A DNA stretch of 64,000 nt from Gordius sp. MW1 (Eukaryota > Nematomorpha > Gordioida > Gordea > Gordiidae): positions 14,541,075 to 14,605,074 of the forward strand of contig OZ038533.1 in NCBI GenBank assembly GCA_964036665.1, read 5' to 3'. Shown piece by piece: positions 33,408-48,400 of this stretch. Within the stretch, counting starts at the first letter, position 1. Every line of letters begins with the position of its first letter. Position numbers and translations under genes: made by a program. The notes below the pieces were generated by a model. It did not search any database, was not told the DNA's origin, and saw only the letters and a program-made list of their open reading frames with translations.

Positions 33408-36400
33408 GTAAGTTAAATTAAATATAATTTCATCCATCCGATGTTAATTTTTTCATTGACTTTATAAATACTATTTAAAAACTTCATAGTATTAGCATAT
33501 AGATTTGCTTTTAAATTAAATACAACGTATTTTCTATACATCAGAGCCATTAAAGTCCAGTGGGCTTAGGGGGCCAGGGAAGGCTATGGGGCTTCTCAAC
33601 CCCCGAAGCCGCTTCCACAGGCCCACTAGACCAGTGGTTCTTAACCTTTTTATACATGCGACCCCCCAAATATTTTATAATTTTTTTGCGACCCCCCCAT
33701 TTTTTTTATAATAATTTATATTTGTTAAATTATCTATTATATGATTTTTTATTATTGTTTCATTTTATTAAATAATAAACATAAAACACAACTTTATTAT
33801 TTCATTATCTATTTAAAATTTAAATAGATAATGAAATAATATCAACATAAAAACTTCATAATTAAACATAAAAACAATTCATTTATAATAAAAAGGATAT
33901 GCATTCGGAAATATATTTAATGAGATTTCTGCTGCTGAACATCATCAACCAATTTGTTAATTCTTGGTTCAATTGATTGTAATGCTATCCTCATGCAGGA
34001 ATCTAGTCGCAATCGATTGCGTTTTTTAGTTTTTATATCCACCATAGTTGAGAAACCTTTTTCACACAAATATGTACTAGCGAAAGGCAGCAAATTTTGC
34101 ATTGCTGCTGAAAATAATGGAGGATATTCTGCACGAATTTGTATCCAAACTTGCGCCAAACTTTTAGTTTTAAACAAAGATTTTAAATTACAATCATTTA
34201 TTAATTCTAATAATGAATCTTCATCATCTGATGATAAATTGGTATTTTTATAATTGTTGTATGGATCTTGAATCCAGAGTTTTGTAATGTGACCTTCATC
34301 ATTAGGGAAATATTTTTCAAATTTATCAATTAATTTTAAAATATGACATTTAATCAAGTAATTTACATTTCCTTTCTCGAATTGAAATTTTGAATCAGAG
34401 ATTAGTTGTGAATAGAATGGAAACATTTCATATATATTTGAGTCTATTCTTTGAATCCATCTTTGTAATTTCATTTTCATAGCCTCAATTTTGTTATGCA
34501 TAGTAAAAATATCAGATTTAGGTCCTTGCATAGATATATTCAACTGATTTAGAATTGTAAAAATATCCGCTGGTTTGACAATTTAGCGACCCAATTATTG
34601 TCATCAAAATAGCTTGATAGGCTGGAGTTTTTATCATTTAAAAAAAGTTCAACTTCCAGTCTCAATTCAAATAAACGAGTTAAGATTTTTCCTCGTGATA
34701 GCCATCTCACTTCTGTGTGAAATAAAAGAGAACTATTATCTGCGCCAACTTCTTCACAAAAAATTGAAAATAATCTTGACTTTAGTGAACTTCCTTTTAT
34801 GAAATTTATAATCTTTACTGAAATTATCAAAACTTCATTCAATTCTTCACTCATTTCCTTGGAGGCTAATTGTTCCCTATGAATAAAACAATGAGTAGTT
34901 GTTATGTTTGCATGTGCAATACGTTTTATTCTTGATGTAATGCCCTTATAACAGCCAGTCATAGAGGCAGCACCATCTGTGCAAATTCCAACACAGTTTT
35001 TCCAGAGTAAGCCATTAGTATTCAGAAAGGAATCTATTTTGTTAAATATATTTTCACTTGTTGTATCTGTTTCTAAGTCTATGCAAAAGAGAAATTCTTC
35101 AGATATATCCATTTTTATAAAATCAATAAATCGAATGTATCCTAAGCAAATGCTCCTGTTAGAAACATCTGTAGATTCATCTATTTGTAATGAGAACCAA
35201 GGAGAATTTTTAATATAGCCAGTTAACTGTTCCTGAAGATCATTAGCTATTAATAAAGTTCTATTATAAATTGCATCATTTGACAAAGGTATTTCTTTAA
35301 TTTTGTTTGACACAAAGGGTTCAAATAGCTCTTTACAAATATTAAACATGGCAGGTTTTAATAATTCTTCGGCTATAGTAAATTTTTTGCTTTTGCAATG
35401 TACAAAGCTGCAATAAATGAAGCTTTTAATAAATTTTTATTGGTAGTAGTTGTCACATTTATGAGTGTCTTTTGATTTTTTAATTCATCTCTTTTTCTTA
35501 TAAAAAAATCTTCCTTTTTATTTTTATATTTATCATGGTTAAGATTTAAATGCCTCCACAATTTATTAGGTTTCATTGATTCATTAGAGAGAACTACACC
35601 ACATATAACACATTGTGGTTTTGTAGTTCCTCGAACTTCTATGCTTACAAACCCATATTTAATATAATCACGATAGTATTTTCTAATTCTATTGTTACTT
35701 GATTTTATACCTTTAGTTTTAGGACTATTGGTTTTTTCCGTTTCATTTTTCGCTGTATCATCATCGGAACCTTCACTAATATTTGAAGTTCCTGGTCCGC
35801 GATTATTTAGATCAAAAAAAATTTCCAATGTTTCTTTCTGCTTTTTGCTCATAATATGGAATATAATAACTATTTAAAATGAACAAACAATATAAGAAAT
35901 AATGCACTATTTTGCGATCCAAAGTCTGTGGTGAGAAGTTCGCTTTATTTTTAAATTTCAGAAGTTAAATTTGTTGAATTGTAAAATTAAATGAAGATAA
36001 TTATTTTAAAGATTAGAAAATGAATAAATTATGAAACAGCAAAAAAATCTACCATTCAAAAAATTATTTTCATTATAAATAATAAGTTTCACAACGTATT
36101 TTAATAGCAGCATGGTGTGAGTGGTTATAGCGACGTCTTGTAAATGTAAACAAACATAATGCAACGAGTTCGAATCCCAAGGTGAGTATTTTTTCTAAAG
36201 CTTTTCTGAATATTTTTATTTTATTCTAAAAAAATTTGGCGACCCCCCGGCAAACTTCTCGCGACCCCCTTGGGGGTCGCGACCCCTAGGTTAAGAATCA
36301 CTGCACTAGACCATTGGCCCCTTTTCTGATGCTCTAAAATCATCAAGCCTGAGCTAAAACGATATGCATACTAGAGATCTGCAACGCGGCGTTTTTTGCA

Positions 36401-39400
36401 TGGAAAATTTTCAGGCCCATCCGTAATTTGTTGTGTGCACTTCGGCCCGTCCGTACTTGGAAAACTTTCGGGCCCGTCCTTAATTTTTTTTATGCACTTT
36501 CGGCCCGGCCCATATGCAAGATTCGGCCTGCAGCCTACTGGGCCGGATCGTTGATTAATTTATAATTTATGCAACATATTGCTATTCAACTGTTATTATA
36601 TATCCGAGCAATTGAATAGGTACATATTTATAAGGCTTTGACTCTAACCCACTCGTAAAAAATGTTAACAACTTTTAGTGATGTTATTTGTTTAACATTC
36701 GTGGGCGTAGCCAGTATTGGGATTAGAGGGGGCAATAATGATTTAGGGAAGGGCAAAATGATCACTTTTTGAATTTTTAGCCATATATTTAATAAATTTC
36801 AGCAAATTTTTGGATTTAGAGGGAGGCAGCTGCCCCTCCCTGCCCCCCCCCTTGGCTACGCCCATGTTAACACTTTAATATTATGCGCTCATTTTTTTAT
36901 ACAAAATGGGGTTGTAAAAGATATTTCGAGATTATTTATAAATTCGAATTAAGGCTAAGCGTTAAAGATCTTTGTGTAATCCTTATGTCTATTGTTGCGC
37001 AGCCAATCCTTTCTAAGTGATTAAATATCTGGAAATGTCCCTATGTTAGAGGATTCGGAGCAATTCTACAATATAGCACAACGCCTTGAGCAAATACACC
37101 AAAGCATAAGCTTGTAAAATTGCAGCCTGCCAGTTGAGGAAATAGTACGGCACATTTTACACTGCAGGCTTAATAAATTTAGACATTTGCGAAAATCTAA
37201 AAGCAATGCCATCAGCTAGTCAGCCTTTAAAAAGGTCCAAACTTCCTCCATATTTGAATCGTCAGATCCTTCCCTTGAAGTTCGAATGCGTCCTGACCAT
37301 TCTTCACTGGTCCCGAAAATGGACTCCTGTTAAAATGGGACTTTACGTGCATCGACTAGTTTGCCCCCTCAAATCTTGATTATTACTCTCTGGCCCTCGC
37401 CGAAGATTGCAAGCTCAAAAAATAAAAGGCCCTCTTGGAATCTAATATTTTTCTCCATATTTTTTTCTTTTCTAAGCCCGGCCGTCTGCCGTGCAGATCT
37501 CTAATGCATACATTATACAAAAGAGGTTAGCTGTTAGCTATCCCGAACAAACAGGCGGCAAGTATACGAAGCTTACCAAAAGCTCTAAGTTTTTGCTTTC
37601 GAAAGTTGAATGCATTGATAGAGGCGGCGTTGGCTGTTATGGTATTATAAATAATTTTACAGAAGGAAACTGGGCCGGACTTTGCAAAATTATAGATTTT
37701 TTTAGATGGTTTAAGGCGATATGTACAGAAGACGCTGTTAAAATTGTAGCAGAACTCGTGAAACAATTCCCCTTGACTAACAGCAAATCCAGTACATCTT
37801 GACATAAAAAAAACTTTTTCTCCACTTAAAAAACCGTTAAAGTTCATTAATTTATTCAATGTAAAAATACTAGAGGGTTAAGGAAGTGGCCTATAAGGCT
37901 GAAAGTTCAGAAGCGGCTGAGTTAGATATGCCCGAAAGTCCCTTAGCCTCCCCAACACCAAATTCCTCGCCTTATAGGCCCACTCTAAACTCGACCTCCT
38001 TCCTCTGGCTAGGCGACTTTATAAAATAGGGTTACAATTTCAAAAAAATTTCCTTATCTCCCTCCCCAAATCATTTTTGCCAACCGCCCTTCCCCCCCCC
38101 CTCCTAATACTAGTTTCGCCCGGGATTCTATGGTTTCCTTCATATAATTTTAATTGTTGCACTAACCTAAGGCAACTGTTAATTTTAGTTGCACCCAAAT
38201 ATCAATACTTATTTTATTATATTATGTTGGCTTCTTATATAAAAAACCAAACTTATAATTTATATATTATTTTTATTCAGGCGCACTCTATTAAATGCAT
38301 AACCAAATATTTAAGTTGTATGATTAATATTTTAATAATTAATTTTTTGACTTGATAAAATTAATAGGAGATGGATGAAGATGAAAAGAGAATTCTGCCG
38401 AAAAGCACAGAGCAGGTAATTTTAATCTCATGATTAAGTCTTTACTTCCATGCGGATGCGATCCGAATTATTATAGACATTTATAAAAAAAAGATATTCT
38501 TTATAGGCACCACAATTATAAGACAAGGGTGTGCTCAAACCAAAAATAAATTATAGACAACAACTTATCTCCTTTTTAAATTGCAAATACGACAGTTAAG
38601 TTGCTATGAACTTAGCAAGTGTAGAGTTTTTGGTCATCAGAATCTTGGTAGACCAGAAAACTTAGGGTCTGCTAAATTGTAATGTTTATCATTGTAAAAG
38701 TTATTATTAATCCGAAATAAATAATCAAATATATTAGTATAATATTGCAATGTATTTCTAAACACGTTTTTGCTTTTGATTAAATAACCTAATCAATATA
38801 CAACGCGACTGTAATAAGATAATATGTTAACCAAACTTCAGCTTTAATTACACTATCAATATTCTAAACACGTAAAATAATTAATTAAATAAGGAATTGT
38901 TGCGCTGCGCAATTAGATACTATGTAAGTGATTTCTAAAAAAACTTAGACTATATGAATCGTGAATAAGGAATCAGTTTATTAGCGGTACAAGTATTATT
39001 AATAAGAGAGGATTTTAAACAATGGTGCCATGAACATGAGCTCTTACAATATAACGTTTTCTTTGCGTTTTTTTAGTTTAAAAAATTCTATAAAGTTACT
39101 TATATTTAAGACATAAAACTTAGTAATGTAATAATATTTGAAAGTTTATATGAGGCAAATGGCGTCTGAAAATCATTTCCCTTATATCTTTTTGTGCAAC
39201 CTAACTTAATAATGGACAGTTGTTTTTTATGAATGTTTTTTGATTCCAAATAAACATTTTGTTTAATACCATATTATGTGTCTATTTCATTTGCCTTTGA
39301 CTCCAAATTTTTTTACTTACCTTAATATAAATTTGTATCTTAATTTAATAACTCATATTGTAAAGTAACTACGGTATGATATGATGGCTATATTTTGGAT

Positions 39401-42400
39401 ATATAATATTACTTATGTACCAGGTGTGTAATATAAAAGCGGAATTTTTTTAATAGAAAATACATGTTTTACATCAGCAAGGATGGAAATATTTTATCCA
39501 AATTGTTGCACATCGCTAACTTTACTTGTTTTATCCTGTCTGGTAATTTGTTGATTTAATAGTATATAACTGTAACTCATCTGAGGCAAATCAGTCGTCA
39601 AAACAATTTCGTACATATAAGTGAAAAATGAAGCGCTGCTTAGCCAGTGGGCGTCCAACAAATAAATAGTAATCGGACGAAGCCAAGTTTGGTCACTATG
39701 CGGCATGCAAGAATATTTTCCAACTAATAGCGTTAATCTTTTTCTAATCCGTTTTGTTGTGTTTCCTGGTGCATTATCATTGACACTCTGCGTCGTCTTC
39801 TCTAAAATTCTCATGGTGTTTTTAATAAAAAACTGATTCTGATCAATCATTAGTCGTTGGTAACTATGAGAATTAACTGTTTTCTACAAGTTTTAGCAGC
39901 TTTTAAAAGATCAATTTCTTATGCTTCAAAAAGAGAGCATTGTCTCCTGACCATGGCGATTTGGTCTTACAGTTTCAGCCGATGGTTCGCATACTCGCTA
40001 TTGTTTTATAACTAGTACATTGAACTATTTACTATCGTTTTGTTAACACTTTTATGTATTATTCCCTATTTTTCCCTAATCAGTTTTATCAACTATTGTA
40101 GTTACATCTTTTCTCCCAATAAGCTATAATTTTAAAAACTTTTCTTTTTTCATAATGGACTTATGCGGCTCGAAATATTGGAACTCATTTCACAATCCTA
40201 TTAGACTATTAATATAACCAATTTTCTTGCTTAAGATCTTAATATACCTTAATATCATCTCCAGTAACAATTCGAAGGATAGCAATTAATAAATCGTAAA
40301 AATACTAAATGATCCATTTTATATATATAAATTTTGGTTTGAGGTAAATTAAAAATTGTTAATTTTGCTGATTATTTGGTAGTGCCTTAATCAGCAAAAA
40401 TATCAGTCCATTAATAACAAATTTCACGTGAATTTTAAGTCTTTTTTGAAACCGAGGCCCTCGAAGGCGAGATTCTTTATAATATTTTAACAAATTTTAA
40501 TAAGTGTTTGAACCCTAAAAAACAATATATAGAACCATCGAACTACAGAGTGACATCAAATTTGCGAATAGATCCCAGTATATTAATTTATTTTATCCGT
40601 TAATTATTTTATAATTAACAAGCTATGCTTTAATTGCTAGCTATTTATTAGGGCTAATGCAAAAACGAATCAAATTAATAAACAATTAATTGTTGGCTTT
40701 AATTTCAAAATCAATTTATAAATATTCCTTTATTTGCTATGATTGATTTTTGATTAAATAAATAATTTTTGCTTCTGACCCCGATGGTCCCAACATTTTT
40801 CTATTGTGGGGCCCTAAGGGGCCTGAATTTTGGGTTTTTAATTTGGGGTAGAAGTAGGGAAGGGGGGGGATTTGGGCCATTCGGCCCCTAGCTAAGCCAC
40901 TACTCGGTGGTACTGTTTTCCACCTCTAAAGAAATATAGGGCACTAAACTAAGAAGTCAAAAATATCAATTCAACCATTCTTTTATCCTTGGGAGAAGGG
41001 GATGAGACAAAAGTTTAAGATAAAGAAAAAAATAATTGGGCTAGCTTCGATAAATGAAAAGACCTGGGGTGATTGAAATTGTAAAATTTAAGCGAGCGTT
41101 TTGAGCTATATTATCTATCTATACGGCCTTGAAATCATTTAATCTAAAATTCTTACAAAAATTGTCATTGTTTTTAATTCGTAAATAGGATTTGCCACTA
41201 TTTCTTCTTTTTTTTAGGGAGGGGGGGGGTGTTTCTAAAAATCAGTGATAGGGGTAGCCCAAAGGAGTCAGGAATGGGCACTAATTCCCTCTAATTTTAA
41301 GAAAACTAATTTTATTAAAATCCTGGATAGACCTATGCAATCCAGTAATCGGATATTAAAATGAGAAACGCGAGTAAAACTATTATAGCGCGTCGCTAAT
41401 TTGAGAATCGATTTTTATAATTACATTTATAAAAGTATGTTCGTTGTTGTTAAGGGGAAAAGATTTTTCTAATCTGATAACGTATGCTTATGTTACTAAA
41501 TTTTAAAAAACTCAAACTTTTCAGGGTCAAACTTATTATACTCATTGCCCATTAATTCGATACATTGTGATCATAATAATCAATTAATTTTGACTCCCTA
41601 TACAAATTTAACCATCCTGTTAGTATTTTGCTTAACGCATAGAAACTGTATGTTTTTGCTGAAAAACATAAAGTTTGGAAGGTTATTTGTAACTGAGTCA
41701 GTATGAAGTATAGTTGTAAACGGCTGGGTTTTGTTTGGTCGACATTTGGTTTAATTAAGTCTAGCGGCCGATTCTGGTCTGTTTTTGAATTTCGACTTAG
41801 GCTAAAGGTCGATTAGGAAAACAGACCAGTAAACTTTTGGTTTGTTTATGTTTAGTCGCCTTAACACTTTGTTGGTTGGGTGGGGTCCTGAGGACCCCAA
41901 GTTATTTAAGATTGCTGTACAAAATAAGTTACTGAATATTATAATTTCGTTTTTTCAGTAGCTTAACAAAATTTACAGAATATATCTGCAAAATTTGGCT
42001 AGTTTTTATGCAATAGTTTTTAAGATAGAGAGTGTTTCAGATGCCCGGGGTCTTCCAAGACCCCACCTTCCATATTATGAAAAAATAAGATTTTCCAGCA
42101 TTTTTTTTTAAATATATTATTAAAACCAATTATTGTAAACCCATTTGGGAAGAAATTTTTTGTATACATTTCTTTTTATTTAAGATATTTATATTTTAAA
42201 CTCTGATTTTAACACATTAATTTTTCCTCGTGGTATTTCAAAATGCTTATTTATGTAATTTTTCCCTCCGCATTTTTTGATTTTCTAAAGTCTAATCTTG
42301 AAAAGTGCAGTATTTTTGATAGTTCTTCGTCAGTAGATGGTATATAAACATAAAAGTTAAAACATTTTATCAAGTAATTCCTGAAGATTCTGATGATTAC

Positions 42401-45400
42401 ATATACATGAGTAGTCATATATCGTAGAGTGAGTGAACAGGAAATGAAGATGAAGAAGAGTTAATTAATATGCCTAACAAAAATAGTTACTTCTATAGGA
42501 TATTTAACTTAGAAGCTTATATTTCAAAGGGAAAGACAATACAAAGTGGCACAAAAATTTTCCTTATAAAAATGTTACAATGGATAGAATTTTGTATTGC
42601 ATTTACCTGGAGTAAAGCCATATGGACAGGCAGCTAAAAATTTTGTTGATTGTTTTAAATTACTTATTACAGATGAAATAGTTCAGATTATAGTGAAATT
42701 TAGCAATTTGTGACTATAAAAATAGATATAATATGTATATGTAACTATTTTTATAGCCTCAAACAATTTCTTATATAAAATTTTTTATTAATATTTTCCA
42801 TCTTAATTTTTATCTTTTATTATGTATCTGTATAAAAAATTTATAATAACATTTGAATTTATAACAATATGAGTTGAGATCAATAGTAACTTATTTTGCC
42901 TTAAAATTTAAAAGGCCATTAATTCACTAAGTTTGCATCTCTTTTTTTTTGTTTTTGGTTTATTTTTTACCAAATTTTCTTTAGCATATTTATCGATCGA
43001 ACATTTTAATAGTTGGCTATTATTTCAGTAAGGTAATTTGAGTTGAAATTTATATTCGGGTCCGATTCGGAATAAAATTATAATATATTTTTCGGGTCGG
43101 GGTTGCAAAAAATTAACTTTGCAAAGCTAACCTTCGTATTTTATTAATTCACTTTACATTCAAAATAATCATTGATAAATAAATTTAATTTATCGGTTTT
43201 TTGTCATTTCTATATTATTAAGTTAAGGGGGGGGGGGGGGGGGCTGGATAACCCCCTTTAACTAAGGCCAGGGGGGCAAAAGCAAGTCATCATCCCCAAC
43301 CCTTTCATAATGAGCTGACATTGTTTCCGCAATATAAAGTGCTCATTCATCACTATATAATTAATCTCACTCAATCAAGAATTTAACTATGGCATGCGCA
43401 TAATTGATTACCATGATTTGCGAATCCTTAATGCTTAATCATTGTAAAAAAGCTATTGATAAACTAAATATAATAATTTGATAAGAGGATAAATTTACAT
43501 AGCACCCGGTTTATCGCAAATTTTTCATCGGAAAATAATCATGCTTCCCCCTTCAGTTTTGGTTGATGAAATTAATTTACTGATTTGTTAATTTATCTAT
43601 TTTATCCATATCCGATTGGGGCACCACCGGATCTAATCATCGCGTTTAATTAAGTCGCCTTCAAAATCAATAAAAGCTAGAGGCTCCCCCTTAGTTTTGT
43701 ATATCAAATCAATCAATATTTGCATTCAGCCATTTTATTTTATTATAACTACTAACCATTTAAGGTGATGAATGATGCATCTACCCCCCCCCCCCCCCCC
43801 TTCCTGCATATATTTATCACCTGCGAGGTCATGCATATAAATAATGTAAATGGTTGAGGCGCCCATTGGCTTAGCTTGACTTCTTTACAGCGTCCTGCCT
43901 TACTTAATTGTATTTAATAAGTGTGGGGGAGGGGTTGACCTATTAATCATGGGCGTGACCAAGGAAGGAGGGGGGGGGGCGAGAAGGTAATGGTGGCTGC
44001 CCCCCCCCTCTAAATCCAAAAAATTGTTGAAATTTTTCAAAATTATGGCTAAAATTTCAAAATGGATATTTTGCCCCTCCCTAAATCATTATTGCCCCCT
44101 TCTACCTCCAAAGCTGGCTACCCATGGTGTTACTACACTATGTTAATTGATTGGGTGTAAATTAATTTGAACTTAAATGGAAAAAACGGGGCAATTTAAA
44201 TCTTCATTTGTTTACTGTTTCGAACCAAAATTTATATTTTTAAGTCCCTATAAATTATTTTTTTCGAGTTTCGACCTGGATATTTGTATAAAAATCTCAA
44301 AAATGTTGTGGATTATTTTTAATTTTAAAACACTAACGGTATTCAAACCTTCAAATTTATCTTTTAGCATATCAGCCTTAACAAATCCGGGTCAAGTTTT
44401 AGGTTGCCAATACAGAAAGTAAGATAATTTTTGGCCTATGCCAATAGGTAGTGGAAATATAAAATTTGAAAATTAGTGGCTGGCTTTAGTATATGACTAG
44501 ATATCAGATTTTTCCCCCTGCCATGGATATAATTTATAACAAACCGTAATAGCTCCCTCGAGAAGAATTTAAGTTTGATTTACAAAAAATGAACAAACAT
44601 TATTGGAAAACAGCAGTTTATAAACGAAACCAAGAATGCAGACTTCATGGGCGCAGCCAGGGGGGGGGGGCAGGGAGGGGCATCTGCCTTCCTCTAAATC
44701 AAAAAAATGGTGAAATTTATTAAAATTAAGGCTAAAATTTCAAAAAGTAATTATTTTGCCCCCCCCCCCCCCCTAAATCATTATTGGCCCCCTCTAATTC
44801 CAATGTTGACCACGCCCATGGCAGACTTAATAGTTAGTGGACCAAGGTTACTTTAATTTTACGAACCCCATCACAAATATTTCTAAATTTAATCTCTGCC
44901 CTTTTCCAAAGGGGAGATAATCAATTAAATATAAAAAACACTTATTGTCTTGACCTCCTCAAATTTCGCCTATAAAAAAGTTTCACTACGAAGTCATACA
45001 AACTCTATTTTTAATACAAAGTAAACCGGTAGAGATTATTTTAAACATTTTTAAAATTAAACTCTAATGTTAAAACTTGTAATATTTTAAAAGTTAAAAA
45101 AATGTTGGTTTTATTATTAACGCTAAAGGGGGCAGCTGCCCTCACCCCTCTTTAAAATATATTTAGAGAGGTCTGATTATGTAAAAATGGACCAATAGAA
45201 TGTTGGGCCAATATGCCACACCCTCCACCTTCCTTACATACCACCACTGTAATACCGGAAATAAAATTTGGTTTTGTTTACATTGCGCGCCCAGTAAAAA
45301 CTCATTGAGGAAGAGAAATTAATTATTATGATTATACCATACAAGTCTTAAAAACATTAAAATGAAAATCGCACAGACAAAATATAACGTTTTCACTAGG

Positions 45401-48400
45401 AGTGTGTTCTGTTATAAATTATCATAGCGAGTACATCGTAGCCAGGGGGAGGCAGGGAGGGGCGGCTGCCCCCCTCTAAATCCATAAATCCTTTGGAATT
45501 TTATATATTTATGTCTAAAATTTCAAAAAATTATCATTTGCCCCCCCCCCCCCAAATCATAATTGTCCCTCTCTAGTTTCAATCCTGGCTACGCCCATGT
45601 CTATAAGTGCATCATTGGCGTCAATATTCTTTCTTAAAACATAATTTGTTTAAAACAACGTGTCTTAATCGATTAGGCGGAAACAATTAGTTATCGCTAA
45701 CTATAAGTAATAATAAACATCGATTTATCTTACAATTTACAAATTAAAAATCAATTGGCGTAGACTGTGATTCAATTAGTATGGGAAATGGGTATAATAA
45801 GTGTGTTTGTGTGCTAAAGCTAACGTCTAGACTGGCCTTCTAAAAGATAACATTTTGTAATAAAACACTAGCAGCACACATTCCTTTGCCCTCCCCCACC
45901 CCCTCCCTTTATAATTCTCAAGAGTAGAGCACGTGTTAGTTACGGAAAGGGGAGGAGAGCGAGAGAAAGGATAAGGATTAGTTATAATGGTTATAATATA
46001 AAAATAAGAAAAAAAGTTTATGGCAACTAAGTCATACTCATACTTACATTACATATATAAATATTGTAAACAAAATAAACATTTATTTATCAACATAGTA
46101 GTGTTGATATGATGGTATAGTAGTATAGGTAAAATAGAGTAAATAAAATAATATTATAAAGTACCCTCTCCCCCCCCCCCCCTCTGCCTTATTTGATTCA
46201 ACAACGTGGTGGTTTGTGCGTTAGCGTCGTATATACAGTTTAGGCGCAACAACAAATACAACATTTAATATATATTTTTATCTCTACCTCTACACTACAT
46301 ACACACCCTACTCCCCCCTTTCAATTTTTCATTTTTCTTCCTTTGCCACATTCATTATACATTACTACGTAAGCGCAATATCTCCTTATTGCCCAAAGCT
46401 ATTATTTCCTTGTGATAGGGAAGAATTAGAGAAAAATACTTATTAACCAAGTCTGTGAGAAAATCCCACAATACCCTTCCTATTTTAAGCTAGAAAAAAA
46501 AATTAGCCTATCCGTCGTTATAATTCATCGGGGGGCTTTATTTATTACCAGACCCACCTACCATTGCTTTTCACATTGTGTTTTAGTTGATTTTACGAGT
46601 CGCAAAATAGATTATTTTCTCGCACCCACCCAGAGGATAGAAAAAGCATAAGGCATCATAATTTACATTTGATTTTGGCTTGGATTAATGGCAACTCCCG
46701 TAGAAGGCCCCTCGGGGGAAACGCCCCAAGAATTGGAAAGACGGTATAAAGTGGAAGAAATCAGGCCCATGAGAGCTCAGGTATAATAAGCCACCCCTCA
46801 CATACCCCTCTAACCCATAATCTAATTTTTTTGTTTATGCTCTTTTCATTTTTATGATTTATGTATTTCCCTGAATTTTTTTTAGTGCTTAACAATTAGT
46901 TTACTTTCAAAACCTTTTAAAATGCTATTTAGTTTTAATTATAAAAGCTCTATTGTCCATTTTAAATTTTAGTTGAAATTTGTCATAGTATAATCTAATT
47001 TATTCTCAGCTTAACCTTGCCTCTTATTTAGAATGATCGTTTTGTCTATATATCCTTTTTGTCCTTTAAGTCATGGGCGTAGCCAAGGGGGAGGGGGCAG
47101 GGAGGAGCGGCTACCCCCTTTTAAATTCAAAAATTTCATTAAATTGTGGCTAAAATTTCTAAAAATGATGGTTCTGCCCCTCAAATCATTATTACCCCCT
47201 CTAATTCCAATGCTGGCTACGCCCTTGCTTTAAGATATTATTGTAGGAAAATTACCAAAAAATATTTAGCCTATATTTTTGCTTCAAATTATGTTTTACA
47301 GGTTTCAATAGGGGTAGGTCATTTAAATGCATCTAAATGTAGCTATGTATTGATTGATTTTTTGTCTATTGTCTGGCGCTTTCAAAAATCATTTGAATCC
47401 TATGTAATATCTTTTGTAAAAATTTTGACCTTTTTACGATAACCTCAAACTTTTATTATACTATAGCCTTAGTAAGCAATTATTTTTTGAAATGAAGCGT
47501 AAAATTTGATGATTTTGACGACCTTTAATTTCAAAATTGAATATGCTTATTCATAGGCCCGTTCAAATGCCAATAAATACGGGTGTAGCCAAGGGGGGGG
47601 AGGCTGCCCCCCTCTAAATCCAAAAACGTTGAAATTTAGGGTTAAAAATTCAAAAAAAGGTTTATTTTGCTCCTCCTTAAATCATTTATTGCCCTCCTCT
47701 AATTCCAATGCTGGCTACGCCCATGCCAATGAATAAAGAACGTATCGTTTGATTTTTGCGAAATATGATACTAAATTTAAAAATGCTTATTCTCTAACAT
47801 TTGCCTAATTTATACAGCACGAGATCTTCAGGCAAAATAAATTAATTAATAATGCAACGGAGTAGTTGCTGTAAAAGGGGGCAGAGGAAATTATCATTTA
47901 ACACCTCCCCGGTAATTAAAGAGAAGGTGGCAAAGCGGACCCTATAGCTTAGCTACAATAATTAATTTAAAGAAAATCGATTTTTACCAAGCCTTTCTTC
48001 GGAATATAGAGGTTAAATTTGCTTAAATTAATCTGTTGAAACCTGGCCCGATCCGATTTTATAATTAAACTGCCCGCCCCCCATGCCCGAATCATTAGAG
48101 CGGCTCCTCCCGAAATGCTGAATTTTTTTTTAGCAATAATTTCGCTAGATTTTTTAAAAATTGTTAATCTTCAATTTTTTTTCTGGTTAAGAACTACTAC
48201 AATTAATAACTATTATACAATCAAATAAAAATGTGACAAAATGATTCACAAAAACCAAATCATAAAAATATGTTAAAAATCTCACTGAGCCCGAATTGCC
48301 GTAATTTGTTCATAAACAGATCAAAGGCTTTTTGGTCTTTTTTTCTCAATCGACCTTAAGGCTTAGTTGAAATTTGAAAAACAGGCCAGAATCGACCGTT

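Larger units (their letters stand above)
33632..36303 (-). mobile_element. hAT (Buster-type) DNA transposon, 2.67 kb
   Basis: The terminal repeats CAGTGGTTCTTAACCT and CAGTGATTCTTAACCT are flanked on both sides by CACTAGAC, an exact 8 bp duplication with TA in the centre, as favoured by the Buster group of hAT. GGTCGCGACCCC-type sequences lie subterminally. The transposase frame is on the minus strand with two frameshifts. It sits in SLC2A intron 1, downstream of first exon 1a. Confidence 0.95.
36372..37503. mobile_element. hAT-like element, AGAGATCTGCA ends, with nested insertions
   Basis: Ends TAGAGATCTGCA and TGCAGATCTCTA are a perfect 12 bp inverted pair, flanked on both sides by ATGCATAC, an exact 8 bp duplication. 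GGCCCG-type repeats lie inside the left end. It contains a family A MITE (36,710-36,866) and a LINE fragment (about 37,050-37,470). Confidence 0.88.

Noticed and set aside
39494-39850. 118-codon minus-strand frame
   Set aside because: No family resemblance, no splice sites or neighbouring exons, and it lies inside the first intron of SLC2A; most likely chance.
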